Of a DNA stretch of 64,000 nucleotides, positions 36,247 through 47,984 are shown in pieces. The stretch is taken from contig JADDOH010000154.1 in NCBI GenBank assembly GCA_016648135.1, forward strand, positions 155,913 to 219,912, read 5' to 3'. The first letter of the stretch is position 1. Each line of letters starts with the position of its first letter. A model generated the notes under the pieces. It searched no databases. It saw only the letters and a program-made list of their open reading frames with translations, and was not told where the DNA came from. The DNA is from Agrypnia vestita (taxonomy: Eukaryota; Arthropoda; Insecta; Trichoptera; Phryganeidae). The position numbers and the translations under genes are program-made.

Positions 36247-36557
36247 TTAGTCCGTCAAAAATATACTCCGTATATTACACATTAAGGGCAGGTCTTATCT
36301 AAGACGAGAACCATTTATTTAAGATTATACTTTTTTGCGCACAATTATTTTAAAAAATCGAGATTATATTTCGTTGTTTTCATAAAACATTGTTTTCGTA
36401 AGCATGAGATTTAATTGTTTTCATAAAACTCGACAAATATCAGTGTAGATTTTTACAACTCAATTCTTTGAGCGTCATTTATATATAATTCTGTATATAT
36501 TTTAGTTTTTAAGTATAACTTCTACCGCGCGTACATGAGTTAATTTAATTTAATTTT

Positions 36558-36608
36558 AGGTAGGTATTTATAAATTTAACGAATTTTTAAATTTATAAAT
36601 ACCTACCT
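36558..36608. repeat. Perfect 21-bp hairpin
   Basis: Arms AGGTAGGTATTTATAAATTTA (36558-36578) and its exact complement (36588-36608) with a 9-nt loop. Confidence 0.9.
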
Positions 36609-36619
36609 GAAATTATGGG

Positions 36620-38055
36620 CGACAATATATAACATCATAGTTAGGTAAACTGAAACGATGTAAAGTATCAATGAAACCCTAATACAAATGATTTTATCAC
36701 TGTTTTTTTTTATATTATTAATTTTTTTTATTTTTTGATATTTATTACATTATACATATGCCAAACTGCACAGCAGTTTTACGGCATTTTTTGTTACGGT
36801 TATTTATCCGATATTAAAATTAATATACTTATGCAGATAAAAATAATAGAAAATAAACGCATGCGTACCTTATAGACTAAAACAAAATAGAAATCATTCA
36901 ATAGAGAATTTTAATGACAGGGCCGCGGGGCAAAACCAAATTACTTTTCTTTGCCTAATGCGATTTTGCCAATGGAACGAAAAAATACAGTGTTGTCAGA
37001 CGTACTTCAGTAACTTATTCGATGAAAAAATACGTAAGTAAATTAGTTAAGTAAGTTCCTGCTTAGAAAATAATTGTCAAATTCACGTCTTTTTAAATGA
37101 AAAATGGATGAAATAGTGTTACATTTCTTTATTCATTCAATTCAGTTTATATAATCTATTATTTGTGATTGTTCAAAAAATAAATCATAAAAATACAGAA
37201 AGACTTATATGACATACATGCCATATGTAACGCTAATCCATATTAGGATGTCCTTGCTAATCATTAATATTATATTTTCTTCGAAAAGAGCAAAATGATT
37301 TTTTGGTCTCTCATCTCTTCTTCAATCTCAATAATAATAATTAAGTACTTAATTATTATTATTTCTCATATATCATTTTTATATTTTGATTATCTGCATT
37401 TTAATTAATTATATTATTTCATATATTCGATGAATAAAACCTCATGTAAAAAAGGTTATGTAGTGCATATTATGTACAATGAGACAGTACCGGAGACATA
37501 TTATGTACCTATTATTTGCCACTTTCCTTGTTGATTTACAGATTTTTTTTATGGAAAAAGAATCATGATAATTTTTATAGATATGGAAGATTTTAAAGCT
37601 ACCCTTCACATTATCTCAATGAACTTTGTGTTAAAAAATATCAAATTTATTAACCAATGTGGTTATAGAAGAACTTTTTTCTTAAATTATAACTTCACAA
37701 TAAAAATGTGTTCTTTAATATAAATACCTATCGTTATTATATTATAATATTTTTAGAAATTAATAATTTGTATTTTTTATACTGTTTGATGTTAATACGG
37801 GGCTAAGATTTATTGGCTTTAACACATCCAATGGTAAAGGAGAATTATTCTGTGGTTCATGACTAATAGATATATACATGTACTAACTCGAACAGACTGG
37901 GAGATAAATTATTTGACGTTTTGAGTGAGACGCCTATTGAAAATTACATTAATATAGAATCCGACTGATCTGGGATATTCTACAATGTTACCAAAAACAT
38001 TTAACCTGTATAAATAATTCTACGATATCTTCTACGTCATCCTTCAAACGAAATG
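36620..38055. other. AT-rich, nothing recognised
   Basis: Chance ORFs only. Confidence 0.5.
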
Positions 38056-38073
38056 TCACAGAGAGCCCAGGAA

Positions 38074-38119
38074 AGCGCTGTCAGAACCCAGAACGTTTAT
38101 TGTGGGTTCTGACAGCGCT
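38074..38119. repeat. Perfect 17-bp GC-rich hairpin
   Basis: AGCGCTGTCAGAACCCA (38074-38090) and TGGGTTCTGACAGCGCT (38103-38119), 12-nt loop. Confidence 0.9.
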
Positions 38120-38289
38120 ATATTATTTAACGATTTCTGACGAACAGACTTAGACATTAACAATTTTTTTCTAAAAAGATATTGAGCTTTTTCCAAGGTG
38201 AGCAATCTTCTTACCACTAAAAGCGCATTTTTAATATTATTTTTATGTGTATGATGCATGGAACCAACACTAGTGGAAGTGAAGCCTGG

Positions 38290-39235
38290 AGCTGGTAAAA
38301 GAGGTACTAAAGTAGACTGATGCAGTAGAGATGAGAAGCCTTAAAAGAATATGTGGCAAATCAATTTACGTTAGAGTAAAGAATGAAGACATTAAGAATG
38401 AGTGTTTAAGCTGATCTTAGCACTAATAGAATTAAAAAAAGGGTTCCTCAAATGGTTTGGGCATGCTGAGCGAATGAATTAGGAGCGAATGGTAAGAAAT
38501 ATACACAGGGTACCAGAGATAGCAGCAGAAACTTTGCCGGTAGATTCCTGACTATATTATGAGTCTAAAATGTTTAAGCAGCCATGGCCTAATATCAATA
38601 GTTATGGAGATATGCAATATCATAATTTGCATTTTTTTTCAATATTTCTTACTCATTTTTTACAAAAAGTTGAACTTTCATTACAGTAACTTATATCGAT
38701 TATAAAAAATTCATTTTCTTTATTACAAGTCGAATAAAATGATAAAAACCTTACGAAAATTGAAAAAAGTTATTTTTTACAACTTTTTTCAATTTTCGCA
38801 AGGTTTTTATTAGTTAAGTTTTTATCATTTTATCTAAGATGTATTGAGGCAAATGAATTTTTCATAATCGATATAAGTTACTGTAATAAACGTTCAACTT
38901 TTTACAAAAAAATAAGTCAGAAATATTAAATGCAAACTTTGATATTGCATATCTCCATAACTATTGATTGGGTCATGGTTGCTTGTGCATTTTAGACTAA
39001 TAACATAATCAGGAATCTCCCGGCTAAGTTTCTGCTGCTAGCTCTGGTACACCCTGTATAACGCAAGTGTTGGCGACGCCAGAAAGAGACGGCAACGGCG
39101 GAAGACGTGGCAAGGCCAAATTCACCAGACACTGGAAAATGACACTGTTAGAACCTCAACAATCTTCGAACTTGCATGAGAAGATGTACGAATGTGGATG
39201 AGGCGAGAGTTGTGTATTATAGAAGGTGTATCAGA
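38290..39235 (+). pseudogene. LINE fragment split by a MITE
   Basis: + strand MRSLKRICGKSIYVRVKNED (38330-38390), then GFLKWFGHAERMN up to 38505. The frame resumes at ~39063 (NASVGDARKRRQRRKTW-like) with the family 3' sequence to 39230. The MITE 38510-39062 sits between AAGAAATATAC and TATAACGCAAG, so the original TATA-type target is readable. Confidence 0.8.
38510..39062. mobile_element. Full-length palindromic MITE inserted in a LINE
   Basis: Ends ACAGGGTACCAGAG and CTCTGGTACACCCTGT with long inverted arms (TAGCAGCAGAAACTT / AAGTTTCTGCTGCTA; ATGGAGATATGCAATATCA / TGATATTGCATATCTCCAT). TATA flanks both ends. Confidence 0.82.
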
Positions 39236-39320
39236 AATATTGAAAAAAAAAGATAACTTTGATATCGCTTATCTCGATAACTATTGATATTACAATATTG
39301 ATATTTAAACACTTTTGACT
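39210..39320. mobile_element. Partial palindromic MITE
   Basis: CAGAAATATTGAAAAAAA, TTTGATATCGCTTATCTC and CGATAACTATTGATAT match one arm of the 38510 family. Confidence 0.5.
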
Positions 39321-41604
39321 CGTGATTTGGGCAAGAAGCTTACCATAAAGTATTGTGGATATGTAAGACCCTATTTATCTGAGATAGGCACATTGGGTTA
39401 TTTTAGGTAATTAAACGCTAATTCAAAAAATACATTTTTATTATAAAAACGTATAAAGGTTGCTAATTTTGTTAAAAAATGGAAAAATACCTCAGAATAA
39501 TGCACCTAAGACGTCACTTGTGTATCATTTTCTAAATTAACTAAAAAAAAGAGCACATATTTTATTTGTGCAGATAAGATATTTGAGAAATAAAACTGTC
39601 TACCGGCAACAGAAAATATCTAATGTTTGTCCCGGTAATGATTACAATAATATTTCGATGACAGGTACCTATATCTAAATTTGTTTTACTATTGTCTTGC
39701 GCAAGATGTTTTCAATTCATACCTTAAATAATAATTTCAGAAATTGTACAGGTACAGTCTTAGGTATCAGTCAGTTTCTTAGTTCGTAGATAATCCTGTT
39801 TTGCAGTTTCCGAAGTCCTTGACGATTTTTAATTTTATTTTTTTAATTTAAAAAGAAAATAGAGGTACAGAGACAATATATCGTCCCCATAGAGGTAAAA
39901 CTCACTGTGTGACATTAGAGTGGTTTTGAGATAATGAGGTTTAAACATTCAAAACGTGATATTAAATAAACTACAAGTAATTTGTTGTTTATTTTTTTGC
40001 AGTGTTGTAAATAATTTAAGAGTGCATAACATACAATGAAAATATTCAGGATGAATTTATATTTCGTATTAATAAAAAGGTTTTTTGTACTTAGTGACTT
40101 TTACCTGGACAGAAAAAAAATATGTTTTGCTAAATATTTATTTCTAGGGAATGATGTTTTAATACACTCTGATTTCATATTAATAAGTTGTATTTTAGTT
40201 TAAAAATAACATATCAAATGCGAAAAAACATATAAATAACATTTTTACAGTATATCTAATAATCTTCTCCGCTAACACTTTTTTCTAATCGGCTGGCTGT
40301 GGAGTCTTTTAATTTCATTTCATTCTGAAACAATAATGATAATAATAAATTATGATCAGTAAATATGATAAACATTTACTACTATTATTAGAAATATTTT
40401 TTTAATCTATCTTTAATCTAATGACGATCCAAATGTGGTGAAACTGCGCAGAGCCTAGTTAAATGGGCTATGATTTCTCCGAATACGGAATATTATCGAA
40501 TTTCGAATATATTTATATGGATATTTGGAAATCACATAGTAAATATAATTAAGGTAAGGACAAAAGAAATGTTAAGGCACATAACTAATGTTCTAGGAAA
40601 TTGTATGGTAAAATTTTTCTTGAAAGGTAATCTAATTCTAAGCAACTCAATCTATTCTAAGAATTGGGTTTCGACTAATTAGGCTATTAAGAATATTTGT
40701 TTAATGAAATATAAATGCAAATAATTGTGGGGATTATCCGGATTATATTATTTGCACTTGCAAAAATTTACAGGGGCCTTTCTTTGTTTGGATATTTGGC
40801 ATTACCTTTACAAATAAATTATTTTTGTTGATATGTATACAACGGGATTCACTTTATCTTTCCGCGTTCCGAAAAACGTATTATTGGTTTATTTCTAAGT
40901 TGAAATAAAATTTATATAAACTGTAGGTATAACTTTGAGCAGTCATTTCATAGTTACAAATGTAAAATAATGTAGGCATATGCTAGATTAACCTTACTTG
41001 GTGGTTTCTGTCGTAATTATTAACTTCATCCATAAGAAAGTTTTCTGAAGATACATTTGGGAGGTTGTTAACATGTAAATATTAAGAGATGGTTGATTTT
41101 TGGTTCCTTTTTCTTGTGCCAATGAGTGATTTTATATAGATTAAATTTTTCAAAATTATATTCTTTTTTACTTTAAAAATTTACTCCAGGTACCTCCTCC
41201 AAATTCTGGCTAGAAGTGGTATTTTGAGTGTCCTTAACGTATTGAAAATAGAAAATTATGACTTAGAATGCTAATCGTCATAAAAATTTAAACACATTAT
41301 AAAGTAAACTTATTGTAAAGAGTATCAACGTACCCTTTCTTTTCATTCATTTTGGTTCTCTTCATTTTGAAATATATAATACATTAGCTTCCTCAGGAGA
41401 GAAAATAATTTTTTATATATATAAAATAATAACTATTAACCATAATATTTTTTTTTCTCACCGCAAAGAACACTGTATAAAAAAATCCCACGAAGAGGAA
41501 TAAATTTTAAAACTTCTTCTTCAAATATAGCAAATTTATTTTGTGGTGACATAATTATAATTTATATAAATTAACTTTCTAAACACCACTTATTTATTGA
41601 AAAA

Positions 41605-41646
41605 ATTCAACATGTTTCAAAGCCAATGGCTTCTTCGTCAGGATAA
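41605..41646 (-). ncRNA. Hammerhead ribozyme motif, intact core
   Basis: Complement of TCGTCAG (41635-41641) gives CUGACGA; stem II AAGCC/GGCUU; complement of GTTTC (41614-41618) gives GAAAC; ACAUGU stem III core. Stem I is only about two pairs. Confidence 0.68.
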
Positions 41647-41724
41647 CAAAAATAAAATTTAAAAATCGAAGTATAGATCAAAATATTTATATGGAAATAA
41701 GTTATATTTTTTAATTTTATTTTT

Positions 41725-41766
41725 GTTATCCTGACGAAGAAGCCATTGGCTTTGAAACATGTTGAA
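41725..41766 (+). ncRNA. Hammerhead ribozyme motif, intact core
   Basis: CTGACGA at 41731-41737, stem II AAGCC-ATT-GGCTT, GAAAC at 41754-41758, then ATGTTGAA. Same sequence as the - strand motif at 41605-41646. Confidence 0.7.
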
Positions 41767-42383
41767 TTTTTTCAATAAATAAGTGGTGTTTACAAAGTTA
41801 ATTCATATAAATTAAATTTTAAAACCATAAAAAAAATGAACTATAGAAGTTCATAAACTAATTATAACGTCATCTAACTCTTTTTATCTATAAACCATGA
41901 AAAACCACACAATATAACAATATTTAACTAGATTTTGCACCATAAGTGCCGTTGCTCGAGTTACAATTATTGCATTTAGTGAAACAACGAAGACAATTTT
42001 TCAATTTTGCCGCCAGGTAAAAGTAACTAAGTGATTTGATGAGTTTTACCTGGACAGAATTATTGAAAAAATTCAAATGATGAGTTTTACCACTGAATAA
42101 CTTTGAATAGAGAAGGAATATTTACTTTTTGATTTTTTCCTAGGATAGAGGTTGAAAAAATATGAATGTTGGTATTCATAACTCATTTTTGCCCAAAAGT
42201 GCACTTAGTGAGTTTTACCTCTAAAGTGACGATATATATCACATCACTATTCCTACTATTTTTACACCAAGCCAACCCACATAATGTGATAAATATGACT
42301 AACTTCTCTAGAATCCTTAATAGAACCAAAATTGAGGTGATGGAATTTAATTTTATACAAAGCCGAGGAATTTTACTTAACTT

Positions 42384-42775
42384 TAAACATTGACTTAATC
42401 ACCATATTCAAAATATTAAATGGCCTAATGTGCCTTCGTTACTGGAACAGATAAAATTCAATATCCCTTCCCGTAGACTCAGAAATAATTATCTGGTGTT
42501 CCTCAGTCATCATAAAACTAATTATGGATTCCATGCTACCATGTCACGGTTGTGTCTTATAAACTCAAGACAGGATCTGGACTTGTTCTGTGTAGTCTAT
42601 CTAGATTCAAACAATCTCTGATCTTGTCTCCATCTTGTTACTACTTTTCATTTGTCCTTGCTTTTGTTTTTAAATTGCTACAACCTTTATTCTTATGTAT
42701 TTTATGTTGTTCATGTTATGTATTATATTTTATTGGACTATGTCCTTTAATTACAAAATAAATAAAAAATTAATT
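42384..42775 (+). pseudogene. LINE fragment (jockey-like), RT C-terminus and 3' end
   Basis: + strand LITIFKILNGLM, then PSLLEQIKFNIPSRRLRNNY and KTNYGFHATMSRLCLINS, a jockey-type terminal region, with one frame change near 42425. The tail ends with AATAAATAAAAAATT. Confidence 0.75.
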
Positions 42776-42923
42776 AATTAACCTATTATTACTCATCAAA
42801 ATTCTATTGCACTATAGGCCACGGTAAGCGCAAACCCAAAAAAAATCTGGGGTAAGTAAGTAGAGCAGATACTTTGGGGTAGAGTTTTTTCATTTAAAAA
42901 AGACATAGAATAAGTATGCGTAA

Positions 42924-43013
42924 GCCGTACGTACGAGGCACATTATTCCGTTGTGTTGATGTTTATACCCGTTAACACCAACACAACGAAACAATGTGCG
43001 TCGTACGCACGGT
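42924..43013 (-). ncRNA. 40-bp hairpin pairing best as minus-strand RNA
   Basis: Arms 42924-42963 and 42974-43013 with a 10-nt loop. Four internal non-Watson-Crick positions on the + strand (29/08, 45/92, 48/89, 59/78 in the last two digits) are A.C or C.A; on the - strand these become G.U wobbles. Only one true mismatch (37/100) and a terminal wobble remain. Stem length and loop suit a pri-miRNA, but a small inverted-repeat transposon is also possible. Confidence 0.4.
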
Positions 43014-43109
43014 GTACAAATACTAATTCAATTGTCTTGCTTAAATGGAAAGACCTATACATAATGAAGAAATTAATACAAACCTAATTTGGTTTATTTT
43101 ACATTTGTG

Positions 43110-43390
43110 AATTTAAAAATATTTAGTCGATTTAAAAATGTCTATGTGGTTGTAATTTACATTAAATGAATTTGAGAATCTATAGAGAGATTCGTTTTGT
43201 TTAGAGTTGTTCTTGCAAAGAGGGAGATGAAAATTGGGTGACTGTCTGCTGTTACGATTTGGGATATGTAACGATACACGTTGAAGGAGATCTGGAGTAT
43301 CAACTAAATTGTGTGCGATTTTAAATAACATTACAGAATCCGCTATATTTCTACGGAAAGTTAAAGAATTTTTCAGCATCTTCATTGCTA
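43110..43390 (-). pseudogene. LINE fragment (CR1/jockey-like), RT C-terminus
   Basis: - strand peptide RRNIADSVMLFKIAHNLVDT, PDLLQRVSLHIPNRNSRQSP, then RFSNSFNVNYNHIDIFKS. The R-R--aD---L-KI-----D-P-LL pattern is the non-LTR RT terminal region. Confidence 0.8.
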
Positions 43391-43439
43391 ACGTGAGATC
43401 GAAACGAACGAAAGTTAAGGTATTGAGTATACCCTAAGT

Positions 43440-43600
43440 TAAGTATTAAGTATACCCTGACGAAGGAACGTTGTTTCTGAAACCGGTTGATTTTACCAAA
43501 AATTAAGTGGTGATAAACAAAGTTAATTCGTTTAATTATATTAATAATGAATAACCACATAGTAATAGCAAAATACAATAGTAGAAAGTTAAGGTACTTA
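43440..43600 (+). mobile_element. Solo Penelope-like terminal repeat
   Basis: A hammerhead (43453-43493), then a tail with AAGTGGTGATAAACAAAG and ATGAATAACCACATAGTAAT. The tail is the reverse complement of sequence repeated at 5261-5340 and 5386-5465. No coding sequence lies upstream on this strand. Confidence 0.65.
43453..43493 (+). ncRNA. Hammerhead ribozyme motif, intact core
   Basis: CTGACGA 43457-43463, stem II AGGAAC-GTT-GTTTCT, GAAAC 43479-43483, ACCGGT palindromic stem III. The second stem I pair is mismatched. Confidence 0.68.
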
Positions 43601-43884
43601 AAAATCTATGTTGGATGCTTTCAATTCTGCTCTTGTGTTCTGTGTAGCCTGGATTTCATACATAGGAACACTTAAGAAATATAATGTCTTGAGATGAGAA
43701 CTGATACGAGAGTACTTTTCAGTGAGAGTAGTACTCACCAGTTTTCAGAGAAAGTTTTGGAAAATTTCGACTGTACTGCAGTGCTATAAATTTAAAAACC
43801 GAGTAGTAATAAATCATTTCACGAGACCCATTCATAAAATTCAACTTCTTATTTATGGAGAATTTGTCCAAATTTTTCTCAGGA

Positions 43885-44130
43885 GGCCCGCAACAGGAGC
43901 ACTTGTTCGCCCGCGTGACCTCGCCCGAATCGGGCCACCGGGTCCCACCCTGTTCAAATATTCACCTCCGCCTCGCCAGGGCCGCCTGCTGAGAAACGGG
44001 CACAACTCCTGCTTTACCGCTGATCGCTTTTGAGCCGACACGCTTACAGCTCATAATTTATTCTCAAGTTGTCTCCGCACGGATCCATCCGGACTACCTG
44101 TTCGGTCGGCCGCTGAACGATATTCAAGAG
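43885..44130. promoter_or_regulatory. GC-rich island, candidate regulatory DNA
   Basis: One of the most GC-rich non-TE segments (GCCCGCGTGACCTCGCCCG, GGCCGCCTGCTGAG). Open frames on both strands are by-products of composition; no domain seen. Confidence 0.35.
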
Positions 44131-44249
44131 CACCTGTTTAACAAACGTGACATGAACGCAATCAATTCATTTAATATACAGTCGGTTTTTGAGATATATA
44201 AACATCTCAATACTCTTTTCTCATTACGTACGGTATCTACTAATATTTT

Positions 44250-45130
44250 ATTTATTACACCAACATGTTTCGGAAAAACCTTTGAATCGTCAGGGTGTTT
44301 TATAAATGTCAAAATTAAATTAAAATATCAAAATTTACATATTATTGCTGAATTTCTTTATCACACAAAATTTTTAGAATTTTTTTTAGAATTAGACTAG
44401 TAGTTAAATTTAATTGATTATTAATAATATTCTGTTTACTTTCACATGCTTTGCTAATTTCTAATGATTCTAAATTATTCAATTTCAGACCAAAATTATT
44501 TATGTGTAAAACAGGAAGTCCAAAATGTTCATCAAAACCGTGATCATTTTCTAATAAATGATTTGTAAATTCAGAAAAACCATGATTATTCAGACATCTC
44601 AAATGCTTTTTAAGTCTTACATTAAAATTTCGGCCTGTTCTTCCAATATAAAACGCTGTACAATCTTTGCATGAAAGTTTATAAACACTTAATATAGGTA
44701 TTATCTTTATCTTTTGAATTTATAAGGAGATTCTCTATTTTATTATATGTAGAAAATGCACGCCTAATATTTTTCGGTAGATGTTTTGAAAATTGATTCG
44801 AAAATATATTTATATATAAAATTCTTCACCAATAATCATTATTATTATTTATATATATCTGTGAATTGTATAAAAATTGATTAGATTTTTCTTTAATTTA
44901 TTTTTTAAAATTTTATCCAATAATTCTGTACTGTATCCATTATTAAATGCGATTTGTTTTATTGTATTTAATTCAATTTGAAAATTAGAGTGAGACAGAG
45001 GTAGAGAGAATATAAACAGATATATACAAGTAATACAATCAATTTTTTTAAATGTCAATCTACAAAGTTGCTCAACCAATTGAAAAAAAAAACTACATAT
45101 TTTATTCAGAATCCGTAATACTATCACGAA
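44250..45130 (-). pseudogene. Penelope-like element (family 2), degenerate
   Basis: Minus strand pieces in order: ELNTIKQIAFNNGYSTELL (near 45000-44900), a GIY-YIG segment AFYIGRTGRNFNVRLKKH (near 44660-44600) and the C-terminal region EFTNHLLENDHGF...LKLNNLESLEI (44602-44342). Frames are broken between them. A hammerhead (44257-44298) follows downstream. Homologous to 20050-20485. Confidence 0.8.
44257..44298 (-). ncRNA. Hammerhead motif, intact core, weak stem II
   Basis: Minus strand: stem I ACACC/GGUGU (5 bp perfect), CUGACGA, GAAAC, ACAUGU stem III core. The stem II segment (UUCAAAGGUUUUUCC) does not pair well, so activity is doubtful. Confidence 0.6.
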
Positions 45131-45469
45131 ACACGAAATTGTAGAAACAGAAATAACACATGAGAGTAGCTAAGATTTTCCAGCGCTGTGGATATTTTCA
45201 ATCTCACTAGACGGGTTTAGAAATCAGCCGATCATATCCGAAAGTTCGCGAAATGACATTCCGTATATAAAAGGCGATATAAACCACGCGTAACAGTTTG
45301 TTGTGACAGTTCTGCGATTTCATAGAAGTGAAACTAAAGGCGATGGGCGTGAGATCACAAATGTGCGATGTTAATTAATTGTCCCGCAAATAAAAGGGAG
45401 GGGGGAAGGTGGAGTATTAGTTATTATTACACTCATTACAGTAATTATTTAAGTAATGAGAGACGATGT

Positions 45470-45975
45470 TAAAATATAAAATATTTTATTAGATGTAAAT
45501 TTTTTGAATTGACAACATTTTTTCCATCGACAGCCAATTTGACAGCTGACAGCTGATTTATACTTGGTTTTTTTAAATAGTGATGAGAACACTTAGTACG
45601 TGTCACATCAATATTCTTACTATTTTCAAAATAAGCTAAAGCTTGTGCTATGCCATGCCAACTGTGCTATGCTAACAAACTTGAGTCCTGGAATGGGGCT
45701 CGAACCACCGACTACCAGATTGCTAGGCGAGTCTTCTAATCAGAGAATTCTAATCGTGACTACTACACCTATTACTACTATTACAGCTATTATAATTACG
45801 CCAAAACAGCCCTTGTAAATTAATTTAGAAACTTGTAGCATCGTAATCACATTTAATCATTAATGCCATAAAGTTATCTTTCCTATAAAACCATGGATCT
45901 ATTGGTCATTAACATGATTTATATGCGTTTTGTTTCATTTTAAAGTTTTTAAAACCTCTTAAAAAACACCCTTTA
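45470..45975 (+). mobile_element. Mariner-like MITE copy interrupted by a SINE
   Basis: Left part (TTAAAATATA...GAATTGACAAC, TTTGACAGCT) matches 51945-52020; right part (AATGCCATAAAGTTATCTTTCC, ending AAAAAACACCCTTT) matches 52118-52225. The SINE 45567-45840 splits them. Confidence 0.6.
45567..45760 (-). mobile_element. tRNA-derived SINE, minus strand
   Basis: - strand B-box-like GGTTCGAGCCCC (from 45705), then a body shared with 52930-53015 and 47310-47375 (AATATTGATGTG(A/C)CACGTA). Confidence 0.7.
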
Positions 45976-46429
45976 ATATACAGTTATCAGTGGAGAGCAG
46001 TCTGATAAACATAATATATTTATACTTTTTAAAATGTCACTAAAGAGTACATTTAATCTCTTATTTATTTGCAATGCTAATTTACCTTAACTTCCTGAAA
46101 TTTCCAAAGCTTTTTGTTCAACACGCATGAATTTTAAATATGTGGATTTGTCGCGTTGCATCCGATTAACAATTAAATAAATCCGAATTAAAAGCAACCT
46201 ACAACACATCAAACCTCGCTATTTAGCTGAATAGCCACCTCAAAGCACTTAGCAATCAAAATACACTGTAATTCAATTAACAACTCCAGCGATTTCAACG
46301 AGGTGGACTGTGTTTCTGTTAAAATACAAAAAAAAAACCTTGGCGCTCCACTTCCCCTCAAGCTTATCGCCACGTAGCAGGATGTTATTTACATTTTTGT
46401 ACCAAAAAATATAAATGAAACTTTTTTAG

Positions 46430-46610
46430 TTCCGGGTTTGAAGGGTTGAGGGTAGTAAAGCAGACCGTTGCTCACGCGCCAGAATTACAGCCCCCGGCCG
46501 GCGGATTCCGCGAATAAGGTTTTACTTTAAATTTATGAGAATGGCGCCCTTGGCCTTGGTTTTCGCAGTAAGGGAAGTTATTTCCCTCACGCAGGTTTCG
46601 ATTTTATACC
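46430..46610. promoter_or_regulatory. GC-rich island, candidate regulatory DNA
   Basis: CCCCCGGCCGGCGGATTCCGCG and GGCGCCCTTGGCCTTGG separated by AT-rich sequence; inverted AAGGGAAG...TTCCCT near 46573-46590. No ORF. Confidence 0.3.
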
Positions 46611-46619
46611 TTGCTCTAT

Positions 46620-47290
46620 ACATTACTTTTTTTCTTCGAATACATCTGTAAACGTTGTGCTTCTGTTACTGTGCGTAAAAAAATCATGTGTTTTATGAAT
46701 ACCTAACCATTTTAAATAATAAATCTGGCTTCCCCGATTATTGAAACGTTTTTGTATGTTTTGTATATTTTATTTAAAATGGAAATTAAACAATATTTTA
46801 TTTTAACAATACAGGTAGGCAAAAAATTATTTAAATATAATTTTATCATAGTTAATCGTAACGTTGGATTATTGCGATGTTTTCTATGTTTTGTATATTT
46901 TCATTTCTATAAGTCGCTATTTCAAATAGAATTTTATCAACATAGTCATATTCGTATAATTATTTAGCTATAATTTTATCAAATTTTCATTATGTAAATG
47001 TTCTTCCTCTCTCAGCACGTCGTGTAGTTTTATGTTAATGTTAATATTTAAATATTTAAACACATTTCACCATAGCAAAGTAATATCTTTAAATAAATAC
47101 ATGGTATTTCAGGCGTGTGGTGTAATGCTAATAATTCGGAAGAATCTCATTACACATTATAAAGGATATTGCTTTAAAAAATTCCGATCAAAAATAGATA
47201 TCTCATTAGTGACATCCGTGCTTAATAAAGAGGAATGAAAAACTTTGTATGCCGTCGCGCCAATGATAATTACAACATACAAATGAAATG
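46620..47290. other. AT-rich, nothing recognised
   Basis: Chance ORFs only (71 aa or less). Confidence 0.45.
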
Positions 47291-47295
47291 GGTTG

Positions 47296-47380
47296 TAAAA
47301 CTTAAATAGCTTAGCTTAGTTTAAAAATTGTAATAATATTGACGTGACACGTACTCCGTGTACATATCACTATTTATTTC
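47296..47380 (+). mobile_element. SINE body, 5'-truncated
   Basis: GCTTAGTTTAAAAATTGTAA and ATTGACGTGACACGTACTCC match the 3' body of the SINE at 52845-53015; the tRNA head is absent. Confidence 0.65.
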
Positions 47381-47984
47381 CAATGTAAAAGGTTCTAAAC
47401 AAAGTAAGTTCGTTAACCTTTAGATAATATTCAAATTACTTTATGTTATTCCCAGTGAAATCAATTGTGAGCACGAACTTGCTGCATAAGTAAGTTAAAA
47501 TGATTAAATCTTCAATACTATAAATCTATGCGTTTTATTTTTTTCTGATAAATATCCGAACAGTGATCAATAATTTTGCATATCACAAATAAAATTTAAA
47601 TTCCAATAATTATTATTTCAAATAATTTATTCATTTCAAAGATAATTTGTAGGTTTGGGAACAAGCAATAAATAACTAAAATCACCATAGTTACAATTTT
47701 AAACCAATCGCCCAGCCGTAATAAATGTTGTTCTTTGTAAAAAAAAATATTAAAAAAAAAAATACAAAAAATGTATTTAAATAATATAAATACATTATTA
47801 GGCGCAAAAAACAATTTGTTCACATATATTTTTCGTCCTTGGCGAAAGTCAATTGATTTATTTTTCTTTTTTTTATTCATAAAATAGGTAATAAAATAAA
47901 ATTTATATTTCCTAATATATACATTGTAAAATATCGTTTATAAATATGTAAAATATCAAATATATTTCTAATCAAAAGTACGTA

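Larger units (their letters stand above)
41565..41815. mobile_element. Penelope-like terminal repeats, near-perfect inverted pair
   Basis: Arms of about 95 bp (41565-41665 and 41705-41815) are almost exact inverted copies, each with an intact hammerhead. It lies inside the larger inverted-repeat element 39876-42237. A transcript of either strand could fold into a long hairpin. Confidence 0.8.
39876..42237. mobile_element. 2.36 kb element with 31-bp terminal inverted repeats
   Basis: Left ATATATCGTC-5 nt-AGAGGTAAAACTCACT (39876-39906) and right AGTGAGTTTTACCTCT-5 nt-GACGATATAT (42207-42237) match at 28 of 31 positions in inverted orientation. Subterminal TTTTACCTGGACAG occurs near both ends (40105, 42054). 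No transposase frame. The hammerhead pair 41565-41815 is nested inside. The target duplication is unclear (ATAT). Confidence 0.65.

Noticed and set aside
43722..44041. ORFs on both strands over the GC-rich island
   Set aside because: No domain; openness on both strands reflects composition.
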